DNA of 64,000 bases from Rhodococcus wratislaviensis (GCF_900455735.1 NZ_UAUI01000004.1:124001-188000); one strand, 5' to 3'; positions 24,851 through 34,974 are shown, counted from the first letter of the stretch. Translations and numbers: made by a program. Notes: generated by a model not told the origin, from the sequence alone.

Positions 24851-25563
24851 TGGCCGTGAACAAGAATGACCAGAGCGTGACCGAGGACTCGACCTCCGAG
24901 ACCGGGGCTCTCTCGGCAGTGGCGCAGGACTACCTCAAGGTCATCTGGACCGTTCAGGAGTGGTCGCAGGAGCGGGTGTCCACGAAATTGCTCTCCGAGA
25001 AGATCGGGGTGTCGGCGTCGACCGTGTCGGAGGCCATTCGGAAACTGTCCGACCAGGGCCTCGTCGATCACGCCCGCTACGGGTCCATCGCGCTCACCGA
25101 GGCGGGGCGCGTCGCCGCCGTCGGTATGGTCCGCAGGCACCGCCTCATCGAGACGTATCTGGTGCACGAACTGGGATACGGCTGGGACGAGGTGCACGAC
25201 GAGGCGGAGGTCCTCGAACACGCCGTCTCGGATCTGATGATCTCCCGGATGGACGCGAAGCTCGGCCATCCCGAGCGCGATCCGCACGGCGATCCGATTC
25301 CCGCGGTCGACGGCTCGGTGCCCACTCCCCCGGCACGTCAGCTCAGCGACTTCGTCAACGGCGAGAGCGGACGCATCGCCCGGATCTCGGACTCCGACCC
25401 GGCGATGCTGCGGTACTTCGACTCGGTCGGTGTGGCACTGGACGTTACGGTCACGGTGCTGGAGCGACGCGACTACGCCGGAACCGTGTCGGTCCGGCTC
25501 GGCACGCACGAGGACTCCATCGAGCTCGGAAACCCCGCAGCCCAGGCCATCTGGCTGGTGTGA
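24850..25563 (+). CDS. DtxR/MntR-family metal-dependent regulator (SirR-like)
   Basis: 237 residues. N-terminal HTH (AVAQDYLKVIWTVQEWSQERVSTKLLSEKIGVSASTVSEAIRKLSDQGLVDH), then the dimerisation/metal-binding domain (MVRRHRLIETYLVHELGYGWDEVHDEAEVLEHAVSDLMISRMDAKLGHPERDPHGDPIP), and a C-terminal SH3-like/FeoA region. The E-x-x-H plus DPHGDPIP motifs are typical of DtxR/MntR/SirR metal sites. GTG at 24850. Its place next to ribF and truB matches M. tuberculosis sirR. It likely senses Mn2+ or Fe2+. It converges with truB, four bases between stops. Confidence 0.9.
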   Translation: MAVNKNDQSVTEDSTSETGALSAVAQDYLKVIWTVQEWSQERVSTKLLSEKIGVSASTVSEAIRKLSDQGLVDHARYGSIALTEAGRVAAVGMVRRHRLIETYLVHELGYGWDEVHDEAEVLEHAVSDLMISRMDAKLGHPERDPHGDPIPAVDGSVPTPPARQLSDFVNGESGRIARISDSDPAMLRYFDSVGVALDVTVTVLERRDYAGTVSVRLGTHEDSIELGNPAAQAIWLV

Positions 25564-25567
25564 ACCG

Positions 25568-26485
25568 CTACCTCAGGGTCGCGGGGCGGACCACCATCAC
25601 GGAGCTTGCCCGCCGTCCCCGCTCCTGGAGCAGCGCGATCGTGTGCCCACTCGGATCGATGGCGGCGTAGACCCCCTTGATTCCGATCGGCTCGAGCCAC
25701 CTGCCCTGACTGATCGATTCGGCCTCGTCCGCGTCGATCTGCCGGTGCGGGAACGCGGTCTGCGCGGCGGCGTCGATGTCGAGACTGACACCCGGTTCCT
25801 CGGCCAGCTGCTCCAGCGTCCGCGCGTGCTCGAGCGTGAACGGTCCCACCCGGGTCCGACGCAGCGAAGTGAGGTGCCCGCCGACGCCGATCAGCGCGAT
25901 CCCCAGATCACGCGCGAGCGCCCGGACGTACGTGCCGGAGGAACATTCCACCTCGACGTCGAGGTCGACGAACGTGCCCTCGGTGCGCCTCCCGATCACC
26001 TCGAACCGAGACACCGTGACCGAACGGGGAGCGAGTTCGAACTCCTCGCCCGCACGGATCAGTGCGTGCGCCCGCCGGCCGTCCACCTTGATGGCGCTGA
26101 CGCTCGACGGGATCTGCTGGATGTCGCCGGTGAGGGTGTGCACCTGCGCGGCGATCTCGTCGTCCGTCACGCCGGACGCATCGGCGGACGCGACGACCTC
26201 GCCCTCGGCGTCGTCGGTGGTGGTGGCCTGACCCAGCCGGATCGTGGCCGTGTACGCCTTGGTGGTCAGAGCGAGGAGCCCCAGCAGCTTCGTCGCCCGC
26301 TCCACACCGAGCACCAGCACCCCGGTGGCCATCGGGTCGAGAGTGCCCGCGTGCCCGACCTTCCGGGTGCCGAGCAGCTTGCGGCACCGGGCCACCACGT
26401 CGTGGCTGGTGACGCCCGCGTCCTTATCGACGATGAGCAGTCCGGCGCCGACGAGACCGGAAGAGGGCTTTTCACGTGCAGACAC
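25568..26485 (-). CDS. truB: tRNA pseudouridine(55) synthase TruB
   Basis: 305 residues. Converts U55 of the tRNA T-loop to pseudouridine. Has GLLIVDKDAGVTSHDVVARCRKLLGTRKVGHAGTLDPMATGVLVL, with the catalytic Asp in GTLDP, a KAYTATIRLGQATTTDDAEGEV loop and a YVRALARDLG segment. The C-terminal extension is the short actinobacterial form. GTG at 26485. It lies 39 bases downstream of the pptT stop on the same strand. Confidence 0.97.
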   Translation of the reverse strand: MSAREKPSSGLVGAGLLIVDKDAGVTSHDVVARCRKLLGTRKVGHAGTLDPMATGVLVLGVERATKLLGLLALTTKAYTATIRLGQATTTDDAEGEVVASADASGVTDDEIAAQVHTLTGDIQQIPSSVSAIKVDGRRAHALIRAGEEFELAPRSVTVSRFEVIGRRTEGTFVDLDVEVECSSGTYVRALARDLGIALIGVGGHLTSLRRTRVGPFTLEHARTLEQLAEEPGVSLDIDAAAQTAFPHRQIDADEAESISQGRWLEPIGIKGVYAAIDPSGHTIALLQERGRRASSVMVVRPATLR

Positions 26486-26523
26486 GAGGTCCGATTCTGC
26501 CAGCCGTCGTCACCGCACCGAAA

Positions 26524-27207
26524 TCAGTGCACCGCAATGGCGGTGATGATCAGACCGTCGGACACCATCCACCGTCCGTCGAACGACGCCAGTGGTGGGC
26601 CGTCGACGGTCTCTCCGGAGATGAGGAGATCCGAATGGAACGTGCCCGTGCCGTCCCCGGACGCCTCGAACGTGATGTGCGCGTCCTCGAACCCGAGCCA
26701 CCGGGCCGTGAGCGGGAACCACGCCTTGTACGTGGCTTCCTTGGCGCAGAACAGCAGCCTGTCCCGGTGCACCGGCCCGCCGGTGGCGGAGCGCCACTGC
26801 CCGGAGTCCGCCGCGCCCGACAGCCAGTCGCGTTCGGCGGGCAGGCTCACCGCATCCAGCACACCGTCCGGCAGCGCCTCGTGCGGTTCCGCGTCGATCC
26901 CCACGGACCGCACCTGCATGGCGTAGCCGAGCACCGCGCCGCGGTAGCCGTCGCAGTGCGTGAGGCTCCCGACCACGCCGCGCGGCCACACGGGGGAACC
27001 CTTGTCGCCCCGCAGAACAGGGGCCGGGTCCACGCCCAGCTTCGTCATCGCCAGACGGGCGCAGTGCCGTGCGGTGGTGAATTCGCGCCGCCGCTTCTCC
27101 ACCGCCCTGCCGATCAGCGCCTCCTCCTGCGGGTGCGGACGCAGGCCCGGCGGATCCTCGAACAGTTCCGAGGACACCACTCCGGCAGGCAGAATTCTCT
27201 CGATCAC
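26524..27207 (-). CDS. pptT: 4'-phosphopantetheinyl transferase (PptT type)
   Basis: 227 residues, Sfp-like in length. Transfers phosphopantetheine from CoA to carrier domains of polyketide, fatty-acid and siderophore synthases. Key motifs: KGSPVWPRGVVGSLTHCDGY, VGIDAEPHE (Mg2+-binding Asp and Glu) and LLFCAKEATYKAWFPLT (the K-E-x-x-Y-K motif). GTG at 27207 overlaps the stop of the upstream phosphoesterase (GTGA), as in the M. tuberculosis pptH-pptT pair. It is expected to be essential for mycolate synthesis. Confidence 0.95.
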   Translation of the reverse strand: MIERILPAGVVSSELFEDPPGLRPHPQEEALIGRAVEKRRREFTTARHCARLAMTKLGVDPAPVLRGDKGSPVWPRGVVGSLTHCDGYRGAVLGYAMQVRSVGIDAEPHEALPDGVLDAVSLPAERDWLSGAADSGQWRSATGGPVHRDRLLFCAKEATYKAWFPLTARWLGFEDAHITFEASGDGTGTFHSDLLISGETVDGPPLASFDGRWMVSDGLIITAIAVH

Positions 27208-28142
27208 AGGGCCCCCCTCGCCCGCATCTTCTCCACTTCGGCTTCCTGTTCGGGAGTGACCTTGAAGTGGCCTCCCCACTTGTTCAGTGTTCCCGGCGGG
27301 TACTCCGGCACCGGGAGGATCTGCCGCAGGAGCCGGTCCGGGAGTCCCCGCCGCTGCCACTCCCGCGGGTAGCCCAGCGACACCTCTTCGAACCGCACCC
27401 CGTCGTAGTAGGTGGTCCGCGGAATGTGCAGATGCCCGTACACGGCGCAGACGGCGTTGTACCGGGTGTGCCAGTCCGCGGTCAGTTCGGTGCCGCACCA
27501 GAGGGAGAACTCCGGGTACCACAGCACCTGCGTCGGTTGACGCACCAACGGGAAGTGGTTGATCAGGACGGTGCGGGTGCCTGCGGGCAGGGCGTCCAAC
27601 CGGGCCTTCGTCGTCTCGACGCGGTTGCGACACCACGCATCCCGGGTTCCGTACGGTTCACTCGACAGCAGGAACTCGTCCGTGGCCACCACGTTCTTCT
27701 CGCGCGCGATCGCGAGACCTTCCTCCTTGGTGGTGGCGCCGTCGGGCAGGAACGTGTAGTCGTACAGCAGGAACATCGGGACCAGCGTGATCGGGCCGTC
27801 CTCTGCCTCCCACACCGGGAACGGGTCCTCGGGGGTGATGACGCCGATCTCGCGGCACATGGTGACCAGGTAGTCGTAGCGGGCGGCGCCGTGGATCTGC
27901 ACCGGATCCTTCGCCGTCGTCCACAGTTCGTGGTTGCCGGGAACCCAGATGACCTCGGCGAAACGACTGCGCAGGAGTTTCAGCGCCCATCGGATGTCGT
28001 CGGTCTTCTCGGAGACGTCGCCCGCGACGATCAGCCAGTCTTCGGGCGAGTCGGGATAGATGTCCTCGGCGATCGGGCGGTTTCCCCGGTGCCCCACATG
28101 GATGTCGCTCACCGCCATCAGTTTGGGTGCCACGTCAACCAC
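27204..28142 (-). CDS. pptH: Metallophosphoesterase, PptH-like phosphopantetheinyl hydrolase
   Basis: 312 residues with all calcineurin-type metal motifs: VSDIHVGHRGN (D-x-H), VAGDVSEK (G-D), WVPGNHELW (G-N-H-E), LINHFPLV and YGHLHIPR (G-H-x-H). Coupled translation with pptT and the same order as Rv2795c-Rv2794c identify it as PptH, which in M. tuberculosis removes phosphopantetheine from carrier proteins and so opposes PptT. GTG at 28142 overlaps the end of the upstream MATE gene. Function is by orthology and context. Confidence 0.88.
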   Translation of the reverse strand: MVDVAPKLMAVSDIHVGHRGNRPIAEDIYPDSPEDWLIVAGDVSEKTDDIRWALKLLRSRFAEVIWVPGNHELWTTAKDPVQIHGAARYDYLVTMCREIGVITPEDPFPVWEAEDGPITLVPMFLLYDYTFLPDGATTKEEGLAIAREKNVVATDEFLLSSEPYGTRDAWCRNRVETTKARLDALPAGTRTVLINHFPLVRQPTQVLWYPEFSLWCGTELTADWHTRYNAVCAVYGHLHIPRTTYYDGVRFEEVSLGYPREWQRRGLPDRLLRQILPVPEYPPGTLNKWGGHFKVTPEQEAEVEKMRARGAL

Positions 28143-29523
28143 CTTTCCGATCGTGTTCCGCCGCGGGATCGCTGTCCGATTCGTGCCGTGTCTGCAGGTC
28201 GGCCCCGACCACTGCCCAGCGGCCCGTGCCCACGCGCCATACGACCGCGAGCATCCGAAGAATTATGAACACCGTGAGTCCCGTCCAGATTCCCGCCAGG
28301 CCCCAGTCGCGCAGCATCGACAGCCAGATCAGTGGCAGAAATCCGACCAACGCGCAGGACAGCGTGGCATTCCGGAGGAAGGCGACGTCGCCGGCCCCGA
28401 GCAGTACTCCGTCGAGGGCGAACACCACTCCGGCGACCGGCATGATCGCGACGAAGAACCACCAGGCCACCGCCATCTCGTCGAGTACGGCCTTATCGGA
28501 GGTGAACAGTTCGGGGATCACCCCGTGGCCGAGGGCGAAGATCAGGGCGAGCCCTGTGGCGAAGATCGTGGACCACCGGGTGATGCGCCACGACAGTCGC
28601 GTGGCGCCCTTGGCATGTCCGGCGCCCAGCGCGGCACCGACCAGCGCCTGTGCGGCGATGGCCAGGGAGTCGAGGGTGAGTGCGACGAGGTTCCACAGCT
28701 GCAGCACCACCTGGTGGGCGGCGACCGCGGCGGCACCGAACCGGGACGCGACGGCGGCCGCTGAGAGGAAGCACGCCTGGAAGGCCAGGCTCCGCAGGAT
28801 CAGGTCCCGGCCGAGCACCATCTGGGCGCGCATGACGTGCCACCGCGGACGCAACGGCACCCGCTCCACCACCAGCGCTCCGATGAACAGGCTCGCGGAC
28901 ACCGCCTGCCCGATCACGTTCGCGACCGCCGAACCCTCGAGTTCCAGCCGCGGCGCACCCCACAATCCGTGCACCAGAACTGGGCAGGCCACGGCCGACA
29001 CGACGAGACCGGCGATCACGAACCGCAGCGGTCGAACCGTGTTCTGCACACCGCGCATCCACCCGTTGCCCGCCATCGCGACGAGGATGAGCGGGGCCCC
29101 GAACACCGCGATCCGCAGCCAGCTCTCGGCGGCCGCCGCGATGTCGGAGCCGCCCGAGATCGCCGACGTGACCGGACGCGCGAACAGGTGGGCCAGCGCG
29201 ATCACGAGCGCGCCGATACCCAAGGCCAGCCACGTGGCCTGCACGCCCTCCCGGACCGCACCACGCTCGTCGCCGGCCCCGTGCATACGGGACGCGCGCG
29301 CCGTGGTGCCGTAGGACAGGAACGTCAGCTGTGTGCTGACCTGGGCGAGGATGAGACCGCCGACCGCAAGGCCCGCGAGCGCCAGTGCGCCCAGCCGACC
29401 GACGACGGCGATGTCGAAGAGCAGATAGATCGGTTCGGCAGCGAGCACGCCCAGCGCGGGCAGCGCCAGCCCGAACACCGTCCGGGCGGTCGCGTCGCCC
29501 GTGACTTCCGAGACGTCAGCCAA
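28135..29523 (-). CDS. dinF: MATE-family (DinF-like) efflux protein
   Basis: 462 residues with about 12 helices: RTVFGLALPALGVLAAEPIYLLFDIAVVGRLGALALAGLAVGG at the front, the MATE segment GNGWMRGVQNTVRPLRF and a duplicated half starting near 250. It would export cationic or organic solutes with H+ or Na+. No ATG exists near the front; TTG at 29523 has TGAGGT upstream, overlapping the nrnA stop, and is the best start. It is the ortholog position of Rv2836c (dinF). The tail overlaps the pptH start by eight bases. Confidence 0.9.
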   Translation of the reverse strand: MADVSEVTGDATARTVFGLALPALGVLAAEPIYLLFDIAVVGRLGALALAGLAVGGLILAQVSTQLTFLSYGTTARASRMHGAGDERGAVREGVQATWLALGIGALVIALAHLFARPVTSAISGGSDIAAAAESWLRIAVFGAPLILVAMAGNGWMRGVQNTVRPLRFVIAGLVVSAVACPVLVHGLWGAPRLELEGSAVANVIGQAVSASLFIGALVVERVPLRPRWHVMRAQMVLGRDLILRSLAFQACFLSAAAVASRFGAAAVAAHQVVLQLWNLVALTLDSLAIAAQALVGAALGAGHAKGATRLSWRITRWSTIFATGLALIFALGHGVIPELFTSDKAVLDEMAVAWWFFVAIMPVAGVVFALDGVLLGAGDVAFLRNATLSCALVGFLPLIWLSMLRDWGLAGIWTGLTVFIILRMLAVVWRVGTGRWAVVGADLQTRHESDSDPAAEHDRKGG

Positions 29524-29535
29524 TGATTTCGGACC

Positions 29536-30537
29536 TCAGCCGAGCGATTCGACGAGCATGGTCACGATCTCGTCGGCAGAGTCCTCGGCCGTGTAGCCGG
29601 CGGCGAACCGATGACCGCCGCCGCCGAGGTACCCGGCGATCACCGACACGTCCACGTCGGACTTCGATCGCAGCGACACCGACCACGTGCCGTCCACGGC
29701 CTCCTTGAGGACCGCGGCGACCTCGGCCTCGGACGTCGTCCGGACGATGTCGATGACGCTTTCGATCTCCTCCGAGCGGAGGTCTCCGATGTAGGCCTGC
29801 CGGATCACGGCGTACACCAGTCCACGCCCTCCCGCTGCGTCGGGGACGAGAGTCGCCGATCCGAGCACCGAGGACAGCATGGGCAGCCAGCCGAACGGGT
29901 GTGTGTCGAGCAGGCGCCGCGCGATGCGGGCTCCGTCGATTCCGGTGGCGAGCAGCCTCTCGGCGAGAGTGTGGGTGCCGGGCTGCACCCAGCGGAACGA
30001 ACCGGTGTCGGTCACGAGTCCCGCGTACAGGCAGTGCGCCAGATCGGCGTCGATCTCCACACCCCACAGGTCGAACATCTGCGCCACGACAGCGGTCGTC
30101 GACTCCGCGGACTCGTCGATCACGTTCATGCGACCGAAGCGGGTGTTGGACCGGTGGTGATCGATGACGAGGGTCTCCCCCGCGTTCGCGAGCCGATCGG
30201 CGAGCTTCCCGAGACGCCCGGCACTGCCGCAGTCGACGGTCACGAGCAGGTCGACGTTGCGGCGCACCTGATCCGCAGGCACCAGCAGGTGGGTGCCCGG
30301 CAGTTCACGCATCGACTCCGGCAGTTCGTCGGGCGCGCCGAACGCGACCTGCACCGGAATCCCCTTGCGCTCGAGCACCAACGCCAGGGCCAGTCCACTG
30401 CCGATCGTGTCGGCATCGGGTTGGACGTGACACAGAATCGTCACCGACGTCGCGTTCTCGAGAACGGCGACCGCCTGCGGCAGAAACACCTCGTGACGAT
30501 CGAGATCAGACAGGGACGTCTCCTGAGTGTGGGTCAT
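29536..30537 (-). CDS. nrnA: Bifunctional nanoRNase/pAp phosphatase (DHH-DHHA1)
   Basis: 333 residues. DHH-family motifs in order: VTILCHVQPDADTIGSGLAL, LLVTVDCGSA, ETLVIDHHRSN (D-H-H), GLVTDTGSFRW, and the C-terminal DHHA1 substrate motif YLGGGGHRFAAGY. Degrades 2-5-mer RNAs and dephosphorylates pAp; actinobacterial homologues also hydrolyse cyclic dinucleotide products. ATG at 30537, eleven bases after the rbfA stop. It lies in the conserved infB-rbfA-nrnA-dinF string. Confidence 0.95.
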   Translation of the reverse strand: MTHTQETSLSDLDRHEVFLPQAVAVLENATSVTILCHVQPDADTIGSGLALALVLERKGIPVQVAFGAPDELPESMRELPGTHLLVPADQVRRNVDLLVTVDCGSAGRLGKLADRLANAGETLVIDHHRSNTRFGRMNVIDESAESTTAVVAQMFDLWGVEIDADLAHCLYAGLVTDTGSFRWVQPGTHTLAERLLATGIDGARIARRLLDTHPFGWLPMLSSVLGSATLVPDAAGGRGLVYAVIRQAYIGDLRSEEIESVIDIVRTTSEAEVAAVLKEAVDGTWSVSLRSKSDVDVSVIAGYLGGGGHRFAAGYTAEDSADEIVTMLVESLG

Positions 30538-30548
30538 GTCGGTTCGTG

Positions 30549-31037
30549 TCAGTCCGCCTGGCGGGAACCGGAGGGCTCGTCGACTTCGGCGTCGTCCGCG
30601 TCCTCGGCTCGGGGCTCCTTGTACGGGTCGGGATCGCCGGCCGGGGACGCACCGGCCGCGACACGCGCGACCTCGTCGTCGGCGGCGCGAGCACGGGCGA
30701 GGAGTTCCTCCATGTGCCGTGCCGTGTCGGGGACCGTGTCCGCGACGAACGTCAGCGTCGGCGTGAACCGGACTCCGGTGCCTGCGCCCACCTTCGAGCG
30801 CAGAACGCCCTTCGCCTTCTCCAGCCCTGCGGCTGCGGAGGCGAGGTCCGGTTCGGACTCGAGGTCGGCGCCCATCACGGTGTAGTACACGGTGGCGTCG
30901 TGGAGGTCGGCCGTCACCTTGGTATCGGTGATCGTGACGAACGCCAGGCGAGGGTCTTTGATTTCGTGGTCGATCGCCGTTGCGACGATCGTGCCGATGC
31001 GCTTGGCGAGTTTGCGTGCCCGGGCGGGATCCACCAT
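30549..31037 (-). CDS. rbfA: Ribosome-binding factor A
   Basis: 162 residues. Matures the 5' end of 16S rRNA in 30S subunits. [54 protein letters not shown] is the KH-type RbfA core, and [27 protein letters not shown] follows. An acidic C-terminal extension of ~35 residues ([19 protein letters not shown]) is typical of actinobacteria. ATG at 31037. Confidence 0.97.
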   Translation of the reverse strand: MVDPARARKLAKRIGTIVATAIDHEIKDPRLAFVTITDTKVTADLHDATVYYTVMGADLESEPDLASAAAGLEKAKGVLRSKVGAGTGVRFTPTLTFVADTVPDTARHMEELLARARAADDEVARVAAGASPAGDPDPYKEPRAEDADDAEVDEPSGSRQAD

Positions 31038-31151
31038 GACAATCAGACTCCTCTCCCTGGCCGCTGAATAAGTTGTGAAGTTGCGTGTGTAGCTGTATTT
31101 CATTCTGCACGCCGGGCCGCCGACGCGGCCGGGCGGGCAGGGCACTCCGAG

Positions 31152-31442
31152 TCAGTCCTCGGGGCCGAAAATCCTTCGCCGGACCGCAAGGAGTTGCAGT
31201 TCCGGCAGCTCGGCGACGTGCCGTTCGCACGTGTCGAGTACCTCGTGTACGTGATCGACCGCCGAACTCGCCATCGTGACGCCGAGCATCGACCGGCGAT
31301 ACCGATCCTGTTCGCCGGTCTCGGCGGCCGAGACGCCGTAGCGTCGCAGCTCCGCCAGTACCGGTTTGACCATTGCACGCTTCTCTTTCAGAGATCGCAC
31401 GTCACCGAGCAAGATGTCGAGCTCGAGCGCACCGACGTACAA
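31152..31442 (-). CDS. DUF503 (YlxP-like) protein
   Basis: 96 residues: LYVGALELDILLGDVRSLKEKRAMVKPVLAELRRYGVSAAETGEQDRYRRSMLGVTMASS. This is the small DUF503 fold found beside infB and rbfA in many Gram-positives. TTG at 31442 with AAGGAGG five bases upstream is the clear start. Role is probably in ribosome maturation or initiation, inferred only from context. Confidence 0.9.
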   Translation of the reverse strand: MYVGALELDILLGDVRSLKEKRAMVKPVLAELRRYGVSAAETGEQDRYRRSMLGVTMASSAVDHVHEVLDTCERHVAELPELQLLAVRRRIFGPED

Positions 31443-31543
31443 ACTTTCCTCCTTCGGGGAGACGTGCGCTCCCCCGGCCGATCGACTCGGCCGGAGAAGC
31501 GCACGCCGGATGACGCTGCTACGTCACCCCAAACGGATGGCGA

Positions 31544-34471
31544 CTAGTCGCGCGGCTTTTCCCGAAGCTCGTAGGCCTCGATGACGTCACCGACCTTGAT
31601 GTCGGAGTAGGTGAGCGTCAAACCGCACTCGTAACCCTCGCGTACCTCGACAGCGTCCTCCTTCTCCCGCTTGAGCGAGGAGATGGTGACGGTCTCGGCG
31701 ACAACCGTGTTGTCACGCAGCAGCCGGGCCTTCGCATTGCGACGGATGGTACCCGAGGTGACGAGGCAACCGGCAATGTTGCCGACCTTGGACGAACGGA
31801 ACATCGCGCGGATCTCCGCCTTGCCCAGCTCGACCTCTTCGTAGATCGGCTTGAGCATGCCCTTGAGAGCCTTCTCGACCTCGTCGATGGCCTGGTAGAT
31901 CACCGAGTAGTACCGGATGTCGACGCCCTCGCGGTTCGCCAACTCGGTCGCCTTGCCCTCGGCGCGGACGTTGAACCCGATGATGATCGCGTTCGACGCA
32001 GCGGCCAGGTTGACGTTTGTCTCGGTGACGCCACCGACACCACGGTCGATGACCCGCAACTGCACCTCGTCGTCGATCTCGATGCCGTGCAGGGCCTCTT
32101 CCAAGGCCTCCACGGTTCCCGAGTTGTCGCCCTTGAGGATGAGGTTGAGCTGCGACGTCTCCTTGAGAGCCGAATCCAGGTCCTCGAGGCTGATGCGCTT
32201 GCGGCTCTTCGCGGCCAGAGCGTTGCGCTTACGCGCATTGCGCCGGTCGGCGATCTGACGGGCGATGCGGTCCTCGTCGACCACGAGCAGGTTGTCGCCT
32301 GCACCGGGGACCGACGTGAAGCCGACCACCTGGACGGGACGCGAGGGCAGGGCCTCGAGCACGTCGTCGCCGTGCTCGTCGACCATGCGGCGCACACGTC
32401 CGTATGCGTCGCCGGCCACGATCGAGTCGCCGACCCGCAACGTTCCGCGCTGGATGAGCACGGTCGCGACGGGGCCGCGTCCACGGTCGAGGTGCGCCTC
32501 GATGGCGACACCCTGAGCGTCCATGTCCGGGTTGGCCCGCAGGTCCAGGGCAGCGTCCGCCGTCAACAGCACGGCTTCGAGCAGCGCGTCGATGTTGGTG
32601 CCCTGCTTCGCCGAGATGTCGACGAACATGGTGTCTCCGCCGTATTCCTCGGCGACCAGTCCGTACTCGGTGAGCTGCTGCCGGATCTTGTCCGGGTTCG
32701 CGCCTTCCTTGTCGATCTTGTTCACCGCGACCACGATCGGCACGTCGGCCGCCTGGGCGTGGTTGATCGCTTCCACCGTCTGCGGCATGACGCCGTCGTC
32801 GGCGGCGACGACCAGGATCGCGAGGTCGGTGGCCTTGGCACCACGGGCACGCATGGCCGTGAAGGCCTCGTGACCGGGGGTGTCGATGAACGTCACGAGA
32901 CGCTCGTTGCCGTCGAGCTCGGTCAGCACCTGGTAGGCACCGATGTGCTGCGTGATGCCGCCGGCTTCGCCCTCACGGACGTTGGCCTTACGGATCGTGT
33001 CGAGCAGTCGGGTCTTACCGTGGTCGACGTGGCCCATGACGGTGACCACCGGCGGACGGGACTCGAGGTCCTCTTCGCCACCTTCGTCTTCGCCGTAGGT
33101 GAGGTCGAAGCTGTCGAGCAGCTCGCGGTCCTCGTCCTCCGGGCTGACGACCTGGACGACGTAGTTCATCTCGCCGCCGAGCAGTTCGAGCGTCTCGTCG
33201 TTGACCGACTGGGTCGCCGTCACCATCTCGCCGAGGTTGAACAGTGCCTGTACCAACGCTGCGGGGTTCGCGTCGATCTTCTCCGCGAAGTCCGACAGGG
33301 ATGCACCACGGGCGAGGCGAATGGTCTCGCCGTTGCCACGGGGCAACCGCACGCCGCCGACGGCGGGCGCCTGCATCGAATCGTATTCCTGGCGCTTCTG
33401 ACGCTTCGACTTGCGACCACGACGCGGGGCACCACCGGGGCGACCGAACGCGCCTGCTGCCGCACCGCGCTGACCGGGGCGTCCACCGCCACCGGGACGA
33501 CCGCGGAAACCACCTGCGGGTGCTCCGCCACCGGGCGCACCTGCGCCGGCACCGGGAGCTCCGCCACCGCGGTATCCACCGCCGCCGCCGCCGGGACGAC
33601 CGCCGGGGGCTCCGCCGGGACGGCCGGGACGACCGCCGGGAGCGGGACGTGCCGAACGAGCAGGCATCGCGCCTGGGTTCGGGCGAGGAGGCATCGAGCC
33701 CGGGCTGGGACGGGGACCGCCCTGACCGGGAGCCGGACGGGGACCGCCCTGACCCGGTGCCGGACGAGGTCCACCCTGACCGGGAGCCGGACGGGGACCG
33801 CCCTGACCCGGTGCCGGACGAGGTCCACCCTGACCGGGAGCCGGACGGGGTGCACCCGGACGCGGTGCGCCGGGAGCGGGACGGGGCGCCGGACGCTCGG
33901 CGGGAGCCGAGGAGTACGGGTTGTTACCGACACGCGGGGGCTTCGGGCCGGGACGGGGTCCGCCGGGCTTGGCGCCCGTGGACGGAGCCGCGGGGGCACT
34001 CGCAGCCGGAGCGGCCGGGGCTGCGGGTGCGGCCGGAGCCGGGGCAGCCGGGGTGGGGCGACCGGGCTTGGGAGCATTGGTCGCCGGTGCAGCCGGGGTG
34101 GCTGCGCTTGCTGCGGGCGCGGCCGGAGCCGGGGCCTGCGCCTCGGGGGTGGCTGCGGGGGCTGCCGCCGCGGGTGCGGCCGGAGCCGGAGCCGGGGCTG
34201 CCGGCTTCGGGCCGGGACGCGGACCGCCCGGCTTCGCTGCGGTCGCCGGGGCGCTCGGCGCGGGTGCACCGGGCTTGGCAGCCGGACGGGCTGCGGAATC
34301 GGCGGACTTCGCCGACGGGAAGGACTCCCGCAGACGCCTGGCGACGGGCGCCTCCACCGTGGAGGACGCCGACTTCACGAACTCGCCCTGCTCCTTGAGC
34401 GTTGCGAGTAGTTCTTTACTTGTGACACCGAGTTCTTTAGCCAACTCGTGCACGCGGGCCTTGCCTGCCAC
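31544..34471 (-). CDS. infB: Translation initiation factor IF-2
   Basis: 975 residues. IF2_N domain ([40 protein letters not shown]) followed by ~330 residues of Ala/Pro/Gly-rich low complexity, a second IF2_N-like segment ([32 protein letters not shown]), the GTPase ([34 protein letters not shown]), and the C-terminal domains ([29 protein letters not shown]). GTG at 34471 with GAGGAGAG upstream. The disordered region includes a 9-residue tandem repeat. It is downstream of ylxR and nusA in the usual order. Confidence 0.98.
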   Translation of the reverse strand: MAGKARVHELAKELGVTSKELLATLKEQGEFVKSASSTVEAPVARRLRESFPSAKSADSAARPAAKPGAPAPSAPATAAKPGGPRPGPKPAAPAPAPAAPAAAAPAATPEAQAPAPAAPAASAATPAAPATNAPKPGRPTPAAPAPAAPAAPAAPAASAPAAPSTGAKPGGPRPGPKPPRVGNNPYSSAPAERPAPRPAPGAPRPGAPRPAPGQGGPRPAPGQGGPRPAPGQGGPRPAPGQGGPRPAPGQGGPRPSPGSMPPRPNPGAMPARSARPAPGGRPGRPGGAPGGRPGGGGGGYRGGGAPGAGAGAPGGGAPAGGFRGRPGGGGRPGQRGAAAGAFGRPGGAPRRGRKSKRQKRQEYDSMQAPAVGGVRLPRGNGETIRLARGASLSDFAEKIDANPAALVQALFNLGEMVTATQSVNDETLELLGGEMNYVVQVVSPEDEDRELLDSFDLTYGEDEGGEEDLESRPPVVTVMGHVDHGKTRLLDTIRKANVREGEAGGITQHIGAYQVLTELDGNERLVTFIDTPGHEAFTAMRARGAKATDLAILVVAADDGVMPQTVEAINHAQAADVPIVVAVNKIDKEGANPDKIRQQLTEYGLVAEEYGGDTMFVDISAKQGTNIDALLEAVLLTADAALDLRANPDMDAQGVAIEAHLDRGRGPVATVLIQRGTLRVGDSIVAGDAYGRVRRMVDEHGDDVLEALPSRPVQVVGFTSVPGAGDNLLVVDEDRIARQIADRRNARKRNALAAKSRKRISLEDLDSALKETSQLNLILKGDNSGTVEALEEALHGIEIDDEVQLRVIDRGVGGVTETNVNLAAASNAIIIGFNVRAEGKATELANREGVDIRYYSVIYQAIDEVEKALKGMLKPIYEEVELGKAEIRAMFRSSKVGNIAGCLVTSGTIRRNAKARLLRDNTVVAETVTISSLKREKEDAVEVREGYECGLTLTYSDIKVGDVIEAYELREKPRD
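33714..33855. repeat. 27-bp tandem repeat inside infB
   Basis: Five to six copies of a 27-base unit encode G-P-R-P-A-P-G-Q-G in the disordered part of IF-2. Adjacent copies differ at few bases and alternate between two variants (GGGACCGCCCTGACC and GAGGTCCACCCTGACC types), which suggests recent duplication by slippage or unequal exchange. Copy number may vary between strains. Confidence 0.8.
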
Positions 34472-34576
34472 TGCTCTCCTCACTGATGAGGTCGAGCAGG
34501 AGGCTCCCCTGAGAGGGGCCCGCACGACCTCGGGTTATCTCCGATGGACGATCATCGCTGGTGCTTCACGGTGTGC

Positions 34577-34930
34577 TCATGAGTGCTTGTGCCTGTTCTG
34601 TTCGAGAGGTACTGCTCTGGGTGGGTGCCCTGCTCGTACCCAGTGGTCGACTTCTGAACTGTCGACACTTCCGGACACTCGCAGCGCTCTGCCGAATGCT
34701 CGGCGTCGTTCCGCGAGACTCAGGCAAGCCTCGGCGGGGTGCAGCCACGCACCTCGACCGGGAAGCCTGCGCCTCGGGTCCGGGGCGAGAACATGACCTT
34801 GCGGCCCGCTCTCACTAACCACAACCCTGAGCAGATCGACAGCCAGCGCGCGCTCCCTACATCCTATGCATGTTCGAACCGGTGAACCGGTAGGAACGCG
34901 CGCGGAATCGGGGTGCTCATGCTGAACCAT
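34577..34930 (-). CDS. ylxR: YlxR-family (DUF448) RNA-binding protein
   Basis: 117 residues. The family signature GSPVRTCIGCRERALAVDLLRVVV is followed by RRRLPGRGAWLHPAEACLSLAERRRAFGRALRV, with the basic pocket expected to bind RNA. It always stands between nusA and infB. ATG at 34930 has AGAGTGG upstream. The last residues are basic (RHKHS). Confidence 0.92.
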   Translation of the reverse strand: MVQHEHPDSARVPTGSPVRTCIGCRERALAVDLLRVVVSESGPQGHVLAPDPRRRLPGRGAWLHPAEACLSLAERRRAFGRALRVSGSVDSSEVDHWVRAGHPPRAVPLEQNRHKHS

Positions 34931-34974
34931 TGACCACTCTACCGCCGACTCGCCCCGATCTCCGCATTCCCGGC

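Noticed and set aside
33714-33855. CRISPR-like repetition
   Set aside because: Units are contiguous, in coding frame and without spacers; a coding tandem repeat.
32087-34411. Long plus-strand frame opposite infB with Gly/Thr/Arg repeats
   Set aside because: Repeats are the complement of the IF-2 Ala/Pro/Gly repeats; no start site or family match.
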